Shown: positions 28,899 to 38,491, counted from the stretch's first letter. The stretch: 64,000 nucleotides of DNA from Microbacterium gubbeenense DSM 15944 (GCF_000422745.1 NZ_KE383914.1:166686-230685); one strand, 5' to 3'. Notes: generated by a model not told the origin, from the letters alone. Translations and numbers: made by a program.

Positions 28899-30672
28899 CG
28901 TCGTTCTGCGTGCTGTGCAGGTGGGCGTAGCGCCCGCCTGCACGCAGCAGATCGGCGTGGGCGCCCTGTTCGACGACCTCGCCGCGCTCGAGCACGATGA
29001 TGCGATCGGCGCGGCGGATCGTCGACAACCGGTGCGCAACGATCAGCGTCGTGCGGCCGGTCATGAGCCGATCGAGCGCACCCTTCACGAGGGCCTCTGA
29101 TTCGGGATCGAGCGCCGAAGTCGCCTCGTCGAGCAGCAGGATCCGCGGATCTCTGATGAGGGCGCGCGCGATCGCGAGCCGCTGCCGCTGGCCGCCGGAC
29201 AATCGGGCGCCGCGCTCGCCGACGAGGGTGTCCCACCCATCCGGCAGAGCATCGATGAACTCGGCGGCGTTCGCATCGACGAGAGCCTGCCGAATGCGGT
29301 CGGGGGAGACGTCGTCGAGGCCGTACGCGATGTTGTCGCGGATGGATCCCTCGAACAGCGCCGACTCCTGCGGCACGACCGACATGTGCCGCCGCACGGT
29401 GCGCAGGTCGAGTTCCTGCATGTCGGCGCCGTCGAGCACGATCCGCCCGGATGTCGGTCGCACGAAGCCCAGCACGAGGTTCAGCATCGTCGACTTCCCG
29501 GATCCGGATGACCCGACGAAGGCGACCGTTTCGCCCTCGCGGATGTCGAGCGAGACCTCGTGCACCGCGTCGCGGTCTGCCTCGGAGTAGCGATGCGAGA
29601 CGCGCTCGAGCGCGAGATGTCCCGCGACCTCCTGCACATCGCGCTTGCCCTCGTTATGCTCGAGATCGGGCTCGCGCAGCACCTCGGAGATCGACCGCAT
29701 CGACTCGAGCCCTCGTGCGCCCACGGGGATCAGCATGAGCAGCGAGGTGAGCCCCTGCGTGAGCAGAGTGAAGTAGCTCGAGAGCAGCACGACCTCGCCC
29801 GGCGTGATCGGCAGGACGCCCGTCAGCGAGAAGACCGCCGCCGCGACGAGGCAGGTCACACCGAGCAGCTGCATCGCGCCCCACGAGAGCGAGGCGACAT
29901 GGCCGTTGAGCTTGTCGAGCGCGTAGCCGGCGTGCCGCACCTCCTCCGCGCCCTCCCGCACGCGGGAGACCGCGGTGCGCTCGAGCCCGTGCGCGCGCGT
30001 GACGGGAACGAGCGTCGCCATCTCACCGACTCGGGCGGCGAATCCCTCGACCTCGCGCCGGAACACCTCGTTGCGCGTGCGCGACCGGCTGCTGAGCACG
30101 CCCCTCAGAATGAGCGCGATCGGGATCGCGAGGGCGTAGACGGGGAGGAACTGCGGCACCGCGATCGCGGTCATCGTGACGGCGCCGACGAGCACCATCG
30201 TCGCGGACAGCAGCGGGTGCGTCACCTGCTGCAGCATGATCTCGACGTTCTCGACGTCGCGCACGACCTTGTTCTGCACGATCGACGCGCTCACGCGGGT
30301 GTGATAGCCGATCGACAGGCTCTGCAGGCGCGCGGCCAACGCGTTGCGAAGATCCGCGCCCGTGTCGCGCACCACCCTCATGAAGTTGCGCACGTAGACC
30401 ATGTGCATGGGATAGTTCTGCAGCAGCATCACACCGGCGATCGCGAACCAGGTGAGCACGTCCGACACCTCGCCGCCCGTCGCCACGATATCGATGATCC
30501 GCGCGGTGATGACGGGGAGGAACCAGAGCGGAACCTCCTTGCACGCGAAGGCGAGCATGGCGACCGTGAGCCGGCCCGGACGCCGACGCAGCAATCGCGC
30601 GACCGAACGGAGCGGCCGCGGGTCATCGGCGATCGTGATGACGCGGACGGCGCCCGTGAACGTTCCCAGCAT
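28891..30672 (-). CDS. Exporter-type ABC transporter half-molecule (TMD-NBD fusion)
   Basis: The 593-residue protein joins a six-helix exporter-type membrane domain (first ~330 residues) to an ATPase domain with Walker [10 protein letters not shown], signature LSGGQRQR, Walker [13 protein letters not shown] and the H-loop VAHRLST. This is the MsbA/LmrA-like plan, not the importer plan of its neighbours, and it would work as a homodimer. Its start is 19 nt past the same LacI operator that controls the arabinofuranosidase gene, so they appear co-regulated. Cargo unknown: it could export an arabinose-derived product, a toxic analogue or a surface lipid. Confidence 0.88.
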   Translation of the reverse strand: MLGTFTGAVRVITIADDPRPLRSVARLLRRRPGRLTVAMLAFACKEVPLWFLPVITARIIDIVATGGEVSDVLTWFAIAGVMLLQNYPMHMVYVRNFMRVVRDTGADLRNALAARLQSLSIGYHTRVSASIVQNKVVRDVENVEIMLQQVTHPLLSATMVLVGAVTMTAIAVPQFLPVYALAIPIALILRGVLSSRSRTRNEVFRREVEGFAARVGEMATLVPVTRAHGLERTAVSRVREGAEEVRHAGYALDKLNGHVASLSWGAMQLLGVTCLVAAAVFSLTGVLPITPGEVVLLSSYFTLLTQGLTSLLMLIPVGARGLESMRSISEVLREPDLEHNEGKRDVQEVAGHLALERVSHRYSEADRDAVHEVSLDIREGETVAFVGSSGSGKSTMLNLVLGFVRPTSGRIVLDGADMQELDLRTVRRHMSVVPQESALFEGSIRDNIAYGLDDVSPDRIRQALVDANAAEFIDALPDGWDTLVGERGARLSGGQRQRLAIARALIRDPRILLLDEATSALDPESEALVKGALDRLMTGRTTLIVAHRLSTIRRADRIIVLERGEVVEQGAHADLLRAGGRYAHLHSTQNDVS

Positions 30673-30690
30673 CGGCGCCCTTCCATCGAG

Positions 30691-30706
30691 TCTGTGTATC
30701 GATACA
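30691..30706. promoter_or_regulatory. LacI-type operator before the ABC exporter gene
   Basis: An exact copy of the 16-mer at 27327-27342, containing palindrome TGTATCGATACA (30695-30706). It abuts the hairpin that follows the SBP gene. Probably bound by the repressor encoded at 26276-27253. Confidence 0.75.
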
Positions 30707-30737
30707 TTACCGGGCCCGGCGAGGCCGGGCCCGGTAA
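30707..30737 (-). terminator. Perfect 14-bp hairpin after the SBP gene
   Basis: Arms 30707-30720 and 30724-30737 are perfectly complementary with a 3-nt loop. It lies 22 nt past the stop of the reverse-strand SBP gene and before the exporter gene, so it probably ends or attenuates SBP transcription. Confidence 0.7.
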
Positions 30738-30758
30738 TGGGTGCGATGGATCAGCGGA

Positions 30759-32036
30759 TCAGTTGCCGAGGATGACCTCAGCCTCGCCGAAGAACTGGTC
30801 GACGGCGTCGTCGACGGTGACGGTGCCGAGACCGAGCTCCTTGCCGATGTCCCAGAACTTCTGTTCGAGAGATCCATAGCCCGCCACGGGCACGGGAGGC
30901 GCATCGCCGATGCGGTCCTGCACCGACTCGATGTAGTCGGCGACCTGCTGGTCGGGGCCCTCGAGGGTCGCCCCCTCGAGCTTCGTGTCGGACGCGGGGA
31001 ACCCGAGTGAGGTGCCGAAGATCTCGCCGGCCTCGGGGCTGTTGATGACGTAGTCGAGGAAGATCGCCGCGGCCTCCGGGTGCTCGCTCGACGACGAAAC
31101 GGCCATCTGCAGGCCGGCCTGGCGGTACAGGTCCTGGCCGCCCTCGACGTCGAGGGGCGGTGCGACGATCGAGAGGCTCGACGCCCCGGAGTCACCGAGG
31201 TAGGACGCGATGAAGTTGCTCCAGCTCGCCTCGCTCACCGTGAGGTTCGCGCCGAAGCCCGAGACGGGGCTGATCTCCTCGAGGCTCTGCTGGGGAACGG
31301 CGACGCCGTCGCGGTCGCCGGCACCCGACTCCCAGAACGCGGCGAGCTGCTCCTTCGTGAAACCGAGCTCGCCGTCGTCGGTGTAGAGGTTTCCGCCCTC
31401 GGCGCGCAGCACATTCTCGAAGTTCTGGATGCGCTGCGTGAGGTCGGTGCCGCCGTACAGCTCGCCGCCCGTCGCCTCCGTCACCTCGGCCATCCATGCG
31501 GAGTAGTCGGCGTAGCTGGTGCCGCCCTCATACGGCTCGATGCCGTTCTCCTCGAGGAGATCGTCGTTGAGGAACAGCGCCCACGCGCTGTAGCCGAGCG
31601 GCAGGGAGTACTGCACTCCGCCCAACTGACCGGTGCCGACGAGTCCATCGTCGATCGCGTCGGTCGAAATGAGATCGCCGTACTCACCGAGATCGGCGAG
31701 CAGCCCGTTCTCGGCGTACTGGCGCAGGTACGAGTCGGAGAACTGCCACACATCGGGCAGGCCGCCGCCAGCGGCCTCGGTCTGGCGCTTCTCCCAGTAC
31801 GCGGGGAAGTCGGCGAACGAGCCCTTGATCGTGATGTTCGGGTATTCCTCGTTGAACGCGTCGATGAGCTCGCCGTACCGCTGCGCGCGGTCGTCGTTGC
31901 CCCACCACGTGAAGGTCAGCTCGACCTCGTCGCCCGGCTCGTAGCTGTCATCGCCGCTGGTGCCGCCCGCGCAGCCCGTGAGCGCAAGTGATGTCGCGAG
32001 GACGACGGCACCTGCGATGTATGTGCTCTTCCGCAT
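30759..32036 (-). CDS. Sugar ABC importer substrate-binding lipoprotein (orphan)
   Basis: The 425-residue family 1 sugar-binding protein has a lipoprotein signal (SLALTGC) and normal length. The mature part shows LTFTWWGNDDRAQRYGELID, GGLPDVWQFSDSYLRQYAENG and a full middle segment, unlike the shortened SBP at 21485. No permease genes adjoin it: the neighbours are an exporter-type ABC gene and a divergent beta-galactosidase. It may feed permeases encoded elsewhere or share those in another operon here. A promoter with LacI-type operators lies upstream. GAGAGGC before the ATG is a fair ribosome binding site. Confidence 0.85.
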   Translation of the reverse strand: MRKSTYIAGAVVLATSLALTGCAGGTSGDDSYEPGDEVELTFTWWGNDDRAQRYGELIDAFNEEYPNITIKGSFADFPAYWEKRQTEAAGGGLPDVWQFSDSYLRQYAENGLLADLGEYGDLISTDAIDDGLVGTGQLGGVQYSLPLGYSAWALFLNDDLLEENGIEPYEGGTSYADYSAWMAEVTEATGGELYGGTDLTQRIQNFENVLRAEGGNLYTDDGELGFTKEQLAAFWESGAGDRDGVAVPQQSLEEISPVSGFGANLTVSEASWSNFIASYLGDSGASSLSIVAPPLDVEGGQDLYRQAGLQMAVSSSSEHPEAAAIFLDYVINSPEAGEIFGTSLGFPASDTKLEGATLEGPDQQVADYIESVQDRIGDAPPVPVAGYGSLEQKFWDIGKELGLGTVTVDDAVDQFFGEAEVILGN

Positions 32037-32090
32037 GGGATGCCTCTCAGAACTTCTTTGTTCGGCCGCGTCGGGGTGATCGAGGCCAGT

Positions 32091-32140
32091 GGGAGAACGC
32101 TTTCCAGGTGATGATACGAGACAGTTAAAACGTTTCACAA
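32091..32140 (-). promoter_or_regulatory. Promoter of the orphan SBP gene with two LacI-type operators
   Basis: On the reverse strand, -35 TTGTGA (32140-32135), 18-bp spacer, -10 TATCAT (32116-32111). An AAAACGTTTC palindrome-like site (32127-32136) sits in the spacer and -35 box, and GGAGAACGCTTTCC (32092-32105) sits at the transcription start. Both have the central CG of LacI-family operators. The adjacent lacI genes at 34592 and 37433 are candidate repressors. Confidence 0.65.
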
Positions 32141-32223
32141 GTTGCGACGGGCCGCGGTTGCCGAATCGTGATCTTTGCGAATGGGAGCGATACGCGACGC
32201 CCGCGACCGATCGGTGCTGAACA

Positions 32224-34599
32224 ATGGGAGAGGTACTCAGTGGCGAACAGCCGAAGGAAGGCAAGACCATCTCCCAGACGTCACCAGTTCAGAACGTCAT
32301 CCGTGCGTCCGTGCCGCCCCCTGTCGCTGCGGCGCCGCTCGAGATGGGCGACGCAGCTGACGCCGTCCACTCGATCCGCGTCACGACCCGATACGTGACG
32401 GTCGACGGGCGGCCGTGGATCCCCGTCATGGGCGAATACCATTTCTGCCGCGACCGGCCCGAGCGGTGGGAGCGCGAACTGCGCAAGATGCGCTCCGGCG
32501 GCGTCACGGTGCTCGCGACCTACCTGATCTGGAACGCGCACGAGGACGTCGAGGGCGAGATCCGATGGGACGGGCACCGCGACGTGCGCCGATTCGTCGA
32601 GCTCGCGGATCGGGCGGGCCTGAAGGTCATGCTGCGGATCGGCCCGTGGGCGCATGGCGAATCGCGCAACGGCGGTTTCCCCGACTGGCTGCAGGAGCTT
32701 CCGATCACGCACCGCTCGAACGATCCGGCGTATCTCGCCCATGTCGAGCGCTGGTACCGCGCGATCGAGGAGCAGGTGAGGGGCCTGTTCCACACCCCGG
32801 AGAACCCGGCGGGGCCGATCGTCGGCATCCAGGTCGACAACGAGCTGTACGACAACGGGCCGCACCTGGCAACGCTGCGAGATCTCGCCGAGTCCGTCGG
32901 CATGCGCGCGAGCCTGTGGACCGCGACCGGATGGGGCGGCGCCGAGCTGCCGCCCGGCCGGGTGCTGCCCGTCTACGCCGGGTACCCCGATGGGTTCTGG
33001 GAGGAATCGACGACCGGGTGGCCCGACTTCGGGGCCGCGCACTTCTCCTACAGCACGGTGCGGGACGACTTGACGGTCGGCGCCGATCTGCGCAGCTCGG
33101 AGGCCTCATCCGACGGCGCGCTCGGCGCGGACGATCCGTGGCCGTTCGTCACCTGCGAGCTCGGCGGCGGCATGGCGGTCGCGTATCACCGCCGGCCGCT
33201 CGTCGACCCCGACGACGTCGCGTCTCTCGCGCTGGCGAAGGTCGGCAGCGGATCGTCGTGGCAGGGCTACTACATGTACCACGGGGGACTGCAGGTCGAC
33301 GGGCGGGCGTCGTCGCTGCAGGAATCGCAGGCGACCGGATATCCGAACGACGTGCCGGTGCGCGACTACGACTTCTTCGCGCCGCTCGGCACGGTCGGAT
33401 CGCAGCGGCCGCACTTCCACAAGCTGCGGCAGCAGCACCTGATGCTCGACGCGTTCGGGGCGCAGATCGCCGGCGCGACGACGACGATCCCGGATCCGCG
33501 TGAGGGCGGTCCGCGCTGGGCCGTGCGGTCCGACGGTCAGCGGGGCTTCCTCTTCGCGAACAACCATCAACCCGCGATCGCGGCGCTTCCGGGCATCGAC
33601 GGCGTGCAGTTCGACGTCGAGCTCGAAGGATCCCGCGTGAGGGTCCCCGCGGAACCCGTGACGCTGCCGTCGGGCGCCTATTTCGCCTGGCCGCTGCGGC
33701 AGCGGCTCGGCACGCTGGCCGCCGTCACGGCGACCGCCCAGCTCATCACGCAGTTCGACGGCCCGCGCGGCCCGGTCGTGCTGCTCGCCGCGACCACCGG
33801 AATCGGCGTCGAGATCCAGGTCGAGAAAGTGCGCGCGGACGACGTCGCGGGGGCGAGTATCGAGGCCCGCGGGGAGACGCTGATCCTGCGCCCCGATTCG
33901 GCGCCCGGCATCGGCTGCGAGGTCGAGATCGCAGGCACGACGCTCGTGATCCTCGACCAGGCGACCGCCGAATCCGTGTGGCGCGGCGAGATCGACGGGC
34001 GCGACTCGGTCGTGCTCTGGCCCGGAAGCGGGTGGTTCGAGGGCGGATTCCGCGCCGTGCTCGGCGACCGCGAATCATCCATCGACGTCTGGCCGCCGCT
34101 GCGGCACACCGAGATGCGGCCGGGAGAGGGGAGCGTGTTCTCGCGGCACGCGGTGCCGGCGGGCGCGCACCTCACGGCGCTCGACGCGCCCGCGTTCGCG
34201 TCGCGACCTGCGGCGCCCCTCCGGCACGGCGGATCCGCGGGTCGCCTGTCTGCCCCGACCGACTTCTCCGAGGCGGCCACCCTCTCGCTCGCCGTTCCGC
34301 GCGAGGCGTTCGGCGAGGAGTCCACGGTGCTCGCGCTGGATTGGCGGGGCGACGTCATGCGCGTGCACATCGGGGACCAGCTCATCGCCGACCAGTTCTG
34401 GTACGGCCGCCCGCTCGAGATCGACCTGCAGCCCTACCGGGACGCGCTCGCGGACGAGCCGCTCACGATCCGGGCGTTCGCGTGGGCGCCGCACACGGGG
34501 GTGTACGTGGACTCTCGCGTGCGGCCTGCGTCGGATCAGTCGATCCTCGAGATCCGATCGGCGGTCGTGACGGCCGCGTCGACGCGCGTGTTCACGTAG
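32224..34599 (+). CDS. Beta-galactosidase, GH35
   Basis: The protein (up to 791 residues) has the GH35 catalytic barrel: GEYHFCRDRPERWERELRKM near residue 70, LRIGPWAHGESRNGGFPDWL, the acid/base glutamate in GIQVDNELYDNG (Glu207) and the nucleophile in VTCELGGGM (Glu312). Beta-sandwich domains follow to the end. It removes beta-galactosyl residues and lacks a signal peptide, so it works on imported substrates. The start is uncertain: ATG 32224 has no clear ribosome binding site, and the first ~45 residues look non-conserved, so ATG 32344 is an alternative. Its end overlaps the convergent lacI gene by 8 bp. Confidence 0.88.
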   Translation: MGEVLSGEQPKEGKTISQTSPVQNVIRASVPPPVAAAPLEMGDAADAVHSIRVTTRYVTVDGRPWIPVMGEYHFCRDRPERWERELRKMRSGGVTVLATYLIWNAHEDVEGEIRWDGHRDVRRFVELADRAGLKVMLRIGPWAHGESRNGGFPDWLQELPITHRSNDPAYLAHVERWYRAIEEQVRGLFHTPENPAGPIVGIQVDNELYDNGPHLATLRDLAESVGMRASLWTATGWGGAELPPGRVLPVYAGYPDGFWEESTTGWPDFGAAHFSYSTVRDDLTVGADLRSSEASSDGALGADDPWPFVTCELGGGMAVAYHRRPLVDPDDVASLALAKVGSGSSWQGYYMYHGGLQVDGRASSLQESQATGYPNDVPVRDYDFFAPLGTVGSQRPHFHKLRQQHLMLDAFGAQIAGATTTIPDPREGGPRWAVRSDGQRGFLFANNHQPAIAALPGIDGVQFDVELEGSRVRVPAEPVTLPSGAYFAWPLRQRLGTLAAVTATAQLITQFDGPRGPVVLLAATTGIGVEIQVEKVRADDVAGASIEARGETLILRPDSAPGIGCEVEIAGTTLVILDQATAESVWRGEIDGRDSVVLWPGSGWFEGGFRAVLGDRESSIDVWPPLRHTEMRPGEGSVFSRHAVPAGAHLTALDAPAFASRPAAPLRHGGSAGRLSAPTDFSEAATLSLAVPREAFGEESTVLALDWRGDVMRVHIGDQLIADQFWYGRPLEIDLQPYRDALADEPLTIRAFAWAPHTGVYVDSRVRPASDQSILEIRSAVVTAASTRVFT

Positions 34600-35590
34600 G
34601 GCGCGGTCGCGTCGTGGAATCCCGGACGATGAGCTCGTACGGGATGTCCGCGGCGGGCGGCGGCGGGGCGTCCTCGAGCTCGGACATCAGGAGGTCGACC
34701 GCCGTTGCCCCTTGGTGCCGCGGGTACTGCGCGATCGTGGTGAGCCCGAAGAACTCCGCCATGTCGTGGCCGTCGAGGCCGATGATCGACACGTCGCGCG
34801 GCACCTCGAGCCCCAGGTCGCGCGCGGCGAGGATCGCGCCGAAGGCCATCTCGTCGCTGGCCGCGAAGAGCGCGGTGGGTCGGTCGGGCGCGCCCAACAG
34901 CTGCTTCGCCGCGCGGTAACCGCCCGCCATCGTGAAGTCGGCGTCGACGATCCGCGGCGCCGTGATGCCCGCCGCCTCAGCCGCCGAGACGAACCCGCGC
35001 CGCCGCTTGATCGGCAGGTGGAAGTCGGCGTCGCTCGCCTCGTCGCCGCCGATGTGCGCGAGAGACGTGTGGCCGAGCGCGATGAGGTGCTCGGTGGCGA
35101 GTCGCGCGGCCTGGTCGTCGTCGATCTGCAGCGTGCGGATCCCCGGGATCGGCCCGCCGACGCCCACGATCGGTTTGCCGAGCGCGTGCAGCCGCGAGAC
35201 CTCGGGCTCGTCGAGCTCGAGCGACACCGTGATCACGGCATCCACGCGCTGGCGCAGCAGGAATGTCTCGAACACCTCGCGGCGCTCGGTGCCGTCGCCC
35301 TCGAGGTTGTAGAGGGTGACGTCGTAGCCCGAGGCCATCAGCTGCTGCTGTGCTCCCGCCAGCACCTGCGTGAAGAACCACCGGTCGAGGAACGGCAGCA
35401 CGACTCCGACGTTTCGGTTGCGCCCGGACGCGAGGGTCGAGGCCGCCTGCGAGACGACGTAGCCGAGGTCCCGCGCGGCGGCGATGACGCGCTCGCGGGT
35501 GCGGGGAGAAACGGATCCGCGCCCCGACAGAGCCCGAGACACGGTCGCATTCGACACGCCCGCGGCGCTCGCGACCTCGGCGATGTTCAC
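34592..35590 (-). CDS. LacI-family transcriptional regulator
   Basis: The 332-residue repressor has an intact HTH (MNIAEVASAAGVSNATVSRA, LSGRGSVSPRTRERVIAAAR) and hinge, then a sugar-binding domain (VGVVLPFLDRWFFTQVLAGA, VSIIGLDGHDMAEFFGLTTI). It lies between the GH35 gene (convergent) and the GH13 gene (same strand, downstream), and probably controls one or both, through operators of the AACGCTTTCC type seen at 32091 and 37275. Its ATG at 35590 is the only start that keeps the HTH whole. Confidence 0.87.
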   Translation of the reverse strand: MNIAEVASAAGVSNATVSRALSGRGSVSPRTRERVIAAARDLGYVVSQAASTLASGRNRNVGVVLPFLDRWFFTQVLAGAQQQLMASGYDVTLYNLEGDGTERREVFETFLLRQRVDAVITVSLELDEPEVSRLHALGKPIVGVGGPIPGIRTLQIDDDQAARLATEHLIALGHTSLAHIGGDEASDADFHLPIKRRRGFVSAAEAAGITAPRIVDADFTMAGGYRAAKQLLGAPDRPTALFAASDEMAFGAILAARDLGLEVPRDVSIIGLDGHDMAEFFGLTTIAQYPRHQGATAVDLLMSELEDAPPPPAADIPYELIVRDSTTRPRPT

Positions 35591-35643
35591 GCGCCCATCC
35601 TCTCACCCGCCGTCGCCGCACGTTCGCCCCGGTAGGGGGCGGG

Positions 35644-37242
35644 TCAGCCGACCCAGACGGTGGTGTCGGAGGGCAGTCGGCCGTCCGGCAGCGGGCCGGA
35701 GGCGGCCAGCACCCGGCCGGCCGGCAGGTCCACCGGATCCGCCGACACGTTCGCCAGCACCGTCACGTCGCCGTTGCGGAACGACAGAGTCCCGGCGGGC
35801 GACTCGAGCCACTCGAGACCTCCCTTACCGAGGCCTCGCTCGCGGCGCAGCCGCAGCAGCGCGCGGTACAGCTCGAGCGTCGAACCGTCGATGCCGGCCT
35901 GCGCGTCGCGGGCGTACGCGGCCCAGGAATCGGGCTGCGGCAGCCACGACGCGCCCGTTTCGCTGAACCCGAAGGCCGGGGAAGCGGCCGACCACGGGAT
36001 CGGCACGCGACAGCCGTCGCGGCCGTACCGCTCGCCGTTCGTGCGGAACCACGTGGGATCCTGGCGCGCGTCGTCCGGGATATCGATGACCTCGGGCAGT
36101 CCGAGCTCCTCGCCCTGGTAGATGTACGCCGATCCGGGCAGCGCCAGCATGACGGCGGTCGCGGCGTTCCCGCGCCGGAGCGCGAACGCGGTGTCGGGGA
36201 TCCCCAACGACGTCGGGCCGATGCCGTGGCCCTGGGGCGATTCGTCGCCGAGCGCGAGGCGCGTGGCGTGCCGGATCACATCGTGGTTCGACAGCACCCA
36301 GGTCGACGGGGCGCCGACGGCGCCGAACGCGGCGAGCGAATCGTCGATGACGCCGCGCAGGCCGTCCGCGTCCCACTCGCTCATGAGGTACGAGAAGTTG
36401 AAGGCCTGGTGCATCTCGTCCGGGCGCACCCACTTCGCGATCTCGCCGACCGTCGGCATCCAGGCCTCGGCGCACAGCACGCGGTCGCCCTCGTACTCGC
36501 CGAGCACGGCGTGCCACTCGCGGTAGACGTCGTGCACGCCGTCCTGGCCCCAGTACGGCACGGGCTCGGCGCCGCCCATCGAATCGGCGTCCTCCGGCGG
36601 GGTGTAGTCGGGCAGGCCGTCGGCCTTCACGAGCCCGTGTGCGACGTCGACGCGGAACCCATCGGCGCCGCGGTCGAGCCAGAAGCGCAGGGTGGTGCGG
36701 AAGTCGGCCCGGACCTCGTCGTTCGACCAGTCGAAGTCGGGTTGCGAAGCGTCGAACAGGTGCAGGTACCACTGGCCATCGGCGACGCGGGTCCACGCCG
36801 GACCGCCGAACACCGACTGCCAGTTGTTCGGCGGCTGATCGCCGTCGCCCTCGCGGAACATGTACCGGCCGCGGGCGGCGGATCCGGGCTCTGAGGCGAG
36901 CGCCTCCTGGAACCAGGGGTGCTGGTCGGAGGAGTGGTTCGGCACGAGGTCGACGATCACGCGCAGGTCGAGCCCGTGCGCGCGGGCGATCAGCGCGTCG
37001 AAGTCGTCGAGCGTGCCGAACAGCGGATCCACGTCGCGGTAGTCACTGACGTCGTATCCGGCGTCCTTCTGCGGCGAGGTCATGAACGGCGAGAGCCACA
37101 CGACGTCGATGCCGAGGTCGCGCAGATGGTCGAGCCGCGAGGTGATCCCTGCGAGGTCGCCGACGCCGTCTCCGGACGCGTCCGCGAAGGAGCGCGGGTA
37201 GACCTGATAGATCACGGCGGAGCGCCACCATTCGTTCGTCAT
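35644..37242 (-). CDS. Alpha-glucosidase, GH13
   Basis: This 532-residue enzyme has the GH13 barrel: WWRSAVIYQVYPRSFADASG at the start, VDLVPNHSSDQHPWF (region I), GFRVDVAHGL with nucleophile Asp199 (II), VLCAEAW with acid/base Glu259 (III) and VLSNHDVIRHATR with Asp321 (IV). The order and QPDFDWSNDEVR region fit oligo-1,6-/alpha-glucosidases that hydrolyse maltose, isomaltose or sucrose-like sugars in the cytosol. A LacI-type operator lies 33 bp upstream of the ATG. It precedes the lacI gene at 34592 on the same strand. Confidence 0.93.
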   Translation of the reverse strand: MTNEWWRSAVIYQVYPRSFADASGDGVGDLAGITSRLDHLRDLGIDVVWLSPFMTSPQKDAGYDVSDYRDVDPLFGTLDDFDALIARAHGLDLRVIVDLVPNHSSDQHPWFQEALASEPGSAARGRYMFREGDGDQPPNNWQSVFGGPAWTRVADGQWYLHLFDASQPDFDWSNDEVRADFRTTLRFWLDRGADGFRVDVAHGLVKADGLPDYTPPEDADSMGGAEPVPYWGQDGVHDVYREWHAVLGEYEGDRVLCAEAWMPTVGEIAKWVRPDEMHQAFNFSYLMSEWDADGLRGVIDDSLAAFGAVGAPSTWVLSNHDVIRHATRLALGDESPQGHGIGPTSLGIPDTAFALRRGNAATAVMLALPGSAYIYQGEELGLPEVIDIPDDARQDPTWFRTNGERYGRDGCRVPIPWSAASPAFGFSETGASWLPQPDSWAAYARDAQAGIDGSTLELYRALLRLRRERGLGKGGLEWLESPAGTLSFRNGDVTVLANVSADPVDLPAGRVLAASGPLPDGRLPSDTTVWVG

Positions 37243-37432
37243 GCTCAGAAGCGTAGGGGATCGTGCCCCAAGTTGGAAACGCTTGCAACAACGGAAACCG
37301 TCTTGCGTGATGAATTCCTTTATCGAACCTCGTTGTCGCCTCGGTCGTGCTGATCGATTCCGACGTGCAGACGCTCGCGGTCGAGCTCACGAAGCTCGTA
37401 TCGAATCCGTGCTATGCCGATTCGGGATCCCT
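37243..37432. promoter_or_regulatory. Upstream region of the GH13 gene with LacI-type operator
   Basis: GGAAACGCTTGC (37275-37286) is a classic LacI/CcpA-like operator, and GGAAACCGTCTTGC follows at 37293-37306 as a weaker copy. On the reverse strand TTGCAA (37288-37283) and CACGAT 17 bp downstream could be the GH13 promoter. The rest of this 190-bp gap, up to the lacI stop at 37433, shows no convincing gene. Confidence 0.6.
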
Positions 37433-38491
37433 CTACACTGGCGCGCTCGCGGTGCTCCCGCGCACGATGAACTCGACGTCGGGTAGGTTGACGACGGCGG
37501 CCTCGCGGTGCTCGACCATCGCGACGAGCGACTCGGCTGCGGCGGCGCCCCATGTCACGACGTCCTGCTTCACCGTCGTCAGGGATGGTGCGACGAACGG
37601 GGCGAGGGGCACATCGTCGAATCCGACGACCGAGAGATCCTCGGGCACGCGCAGTCCCCGGCTCGTCGCGGCGGCCACGCCCGCGATCGCCATCAGATCG
37701 TTGGCGTAGACGATGGCGGTGGGGCGCTCGGGAAGGTCGAGGAGCTCGTGCGTGGCTCGCGTCCCGCCGGCGCCTGTGAAATCCGATGCGGCGACCGGCC
37801 CCAGGGGGAGTCCCAGCTCGGCGAGCGAGTTCTGCCAGGCCTGCTGTCGAAGCCCCGAGTGCACGTAGGCGCTCGGTCCGGCCACGTGCCCGATCCGCCG
37901 GTGGCCGAGCGCTGCGAGGTGGTGGACGGCGCGGCGGATGCCCACGCCGTCATCCATGCCGACCGCCGTGATGCCTTCCACGGGAGGCGCGACGATCACA
38001 GCCGCCAGGCCGAGCTCGTGCAGCCGCTCAGGGCGGTCGTCGGCGACGCGCATATCCGTGAGGAATACGCCCTCCACCCGCGACTCGCGCGCGAACCGCT
38101 CGTAGGCGGCCGCCTCGGCCGCGTCGTCCGCCACGACCTGCAGCAGCAGCGCGTATCCGCGCGCGGACAGCCCCGTCTCGACGCCCGCGACGAACTGCGG
38201 GAAGAACGGATCGGTGCTGAGCAGTTCAGGCGCACGGCGGATGACGAGCCCCATCGTCTGGCTGCGGCTCTGCGAGAGAGCGCGCGCCCGGGCGCTCGGG
38301 CGCCAGCCGAGGTCGTCGGCAGCGCGGAGAATCCGCTCGCGTACGACGACGCTCACTCCCGGACGGTCGTTGAACACGAACGAGACTGCGCTCTTGGATA
38401 CGCCCGCCCGCTCTGCGACATCGCCGATTGTCGGGCGCCGCCCGGTTGCCGCCTGTGGCGTGCCACCAGGGGAGGAAACATCATTGGTCAT
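37433..38491 (-). CDS. LacI-family transcriptional regulator
   Basis: The 352-residue repressor carries an 18-residue lead before its HTH (RPTIGDVAERAGVSKSAVSF, VFNDRPGVSVVVRERILRAA), then a complete sugar-binding domain (MGLVIRRAPELLSTDPFFPQ, LSVVGFDDVPLAPFVAPSLT). It is divergent from the SBP-permease-GH130 operon and probably represses it; a palindromic AACCGGTT overlaps that operon's promoter. The sensed sugar is presumably the imported glycan, possibly a beta-mannoside. Confidence 0.87.
   Translation of the reverse strand: MTNDVSSPGGTPQAATGRRPTIGDVAERAGVSKSAVSFVFNDRPGVSVVVRERILRAADDLGWRPSARARALSQSRSQTMGLVIRRAPELLSTDPFFPQFVAGVETGLSARGYALLLQVVADDAAEAAAYERFARESRVEGVFLTDMRVADDRPERLHELGLAAVIVAPPVEGITAVGMDDGVGIRRAVHHLAALGHRRIGHVAGPSAYVHSGLRQQAWQNSLAELGLPLGPVAASDFTGAGGTRATHELLDLPERPTAIVYANDLMAIAGVAAATSRGLRVPEDLSVVGFDDVPLAPFVAPSLTTVKQDVVTWGAAAAESLVAMVEHREAAVVNLPDVEFIVRGSTASAPV

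Noticed and set aside
37243..37486. Small forward open frame between the GH13 and lacI genes
   Set aside because: It has no ribosome binding site or recognisable sequence and runs into the antisense of the lacI gene; the gap is better read as regulatory.
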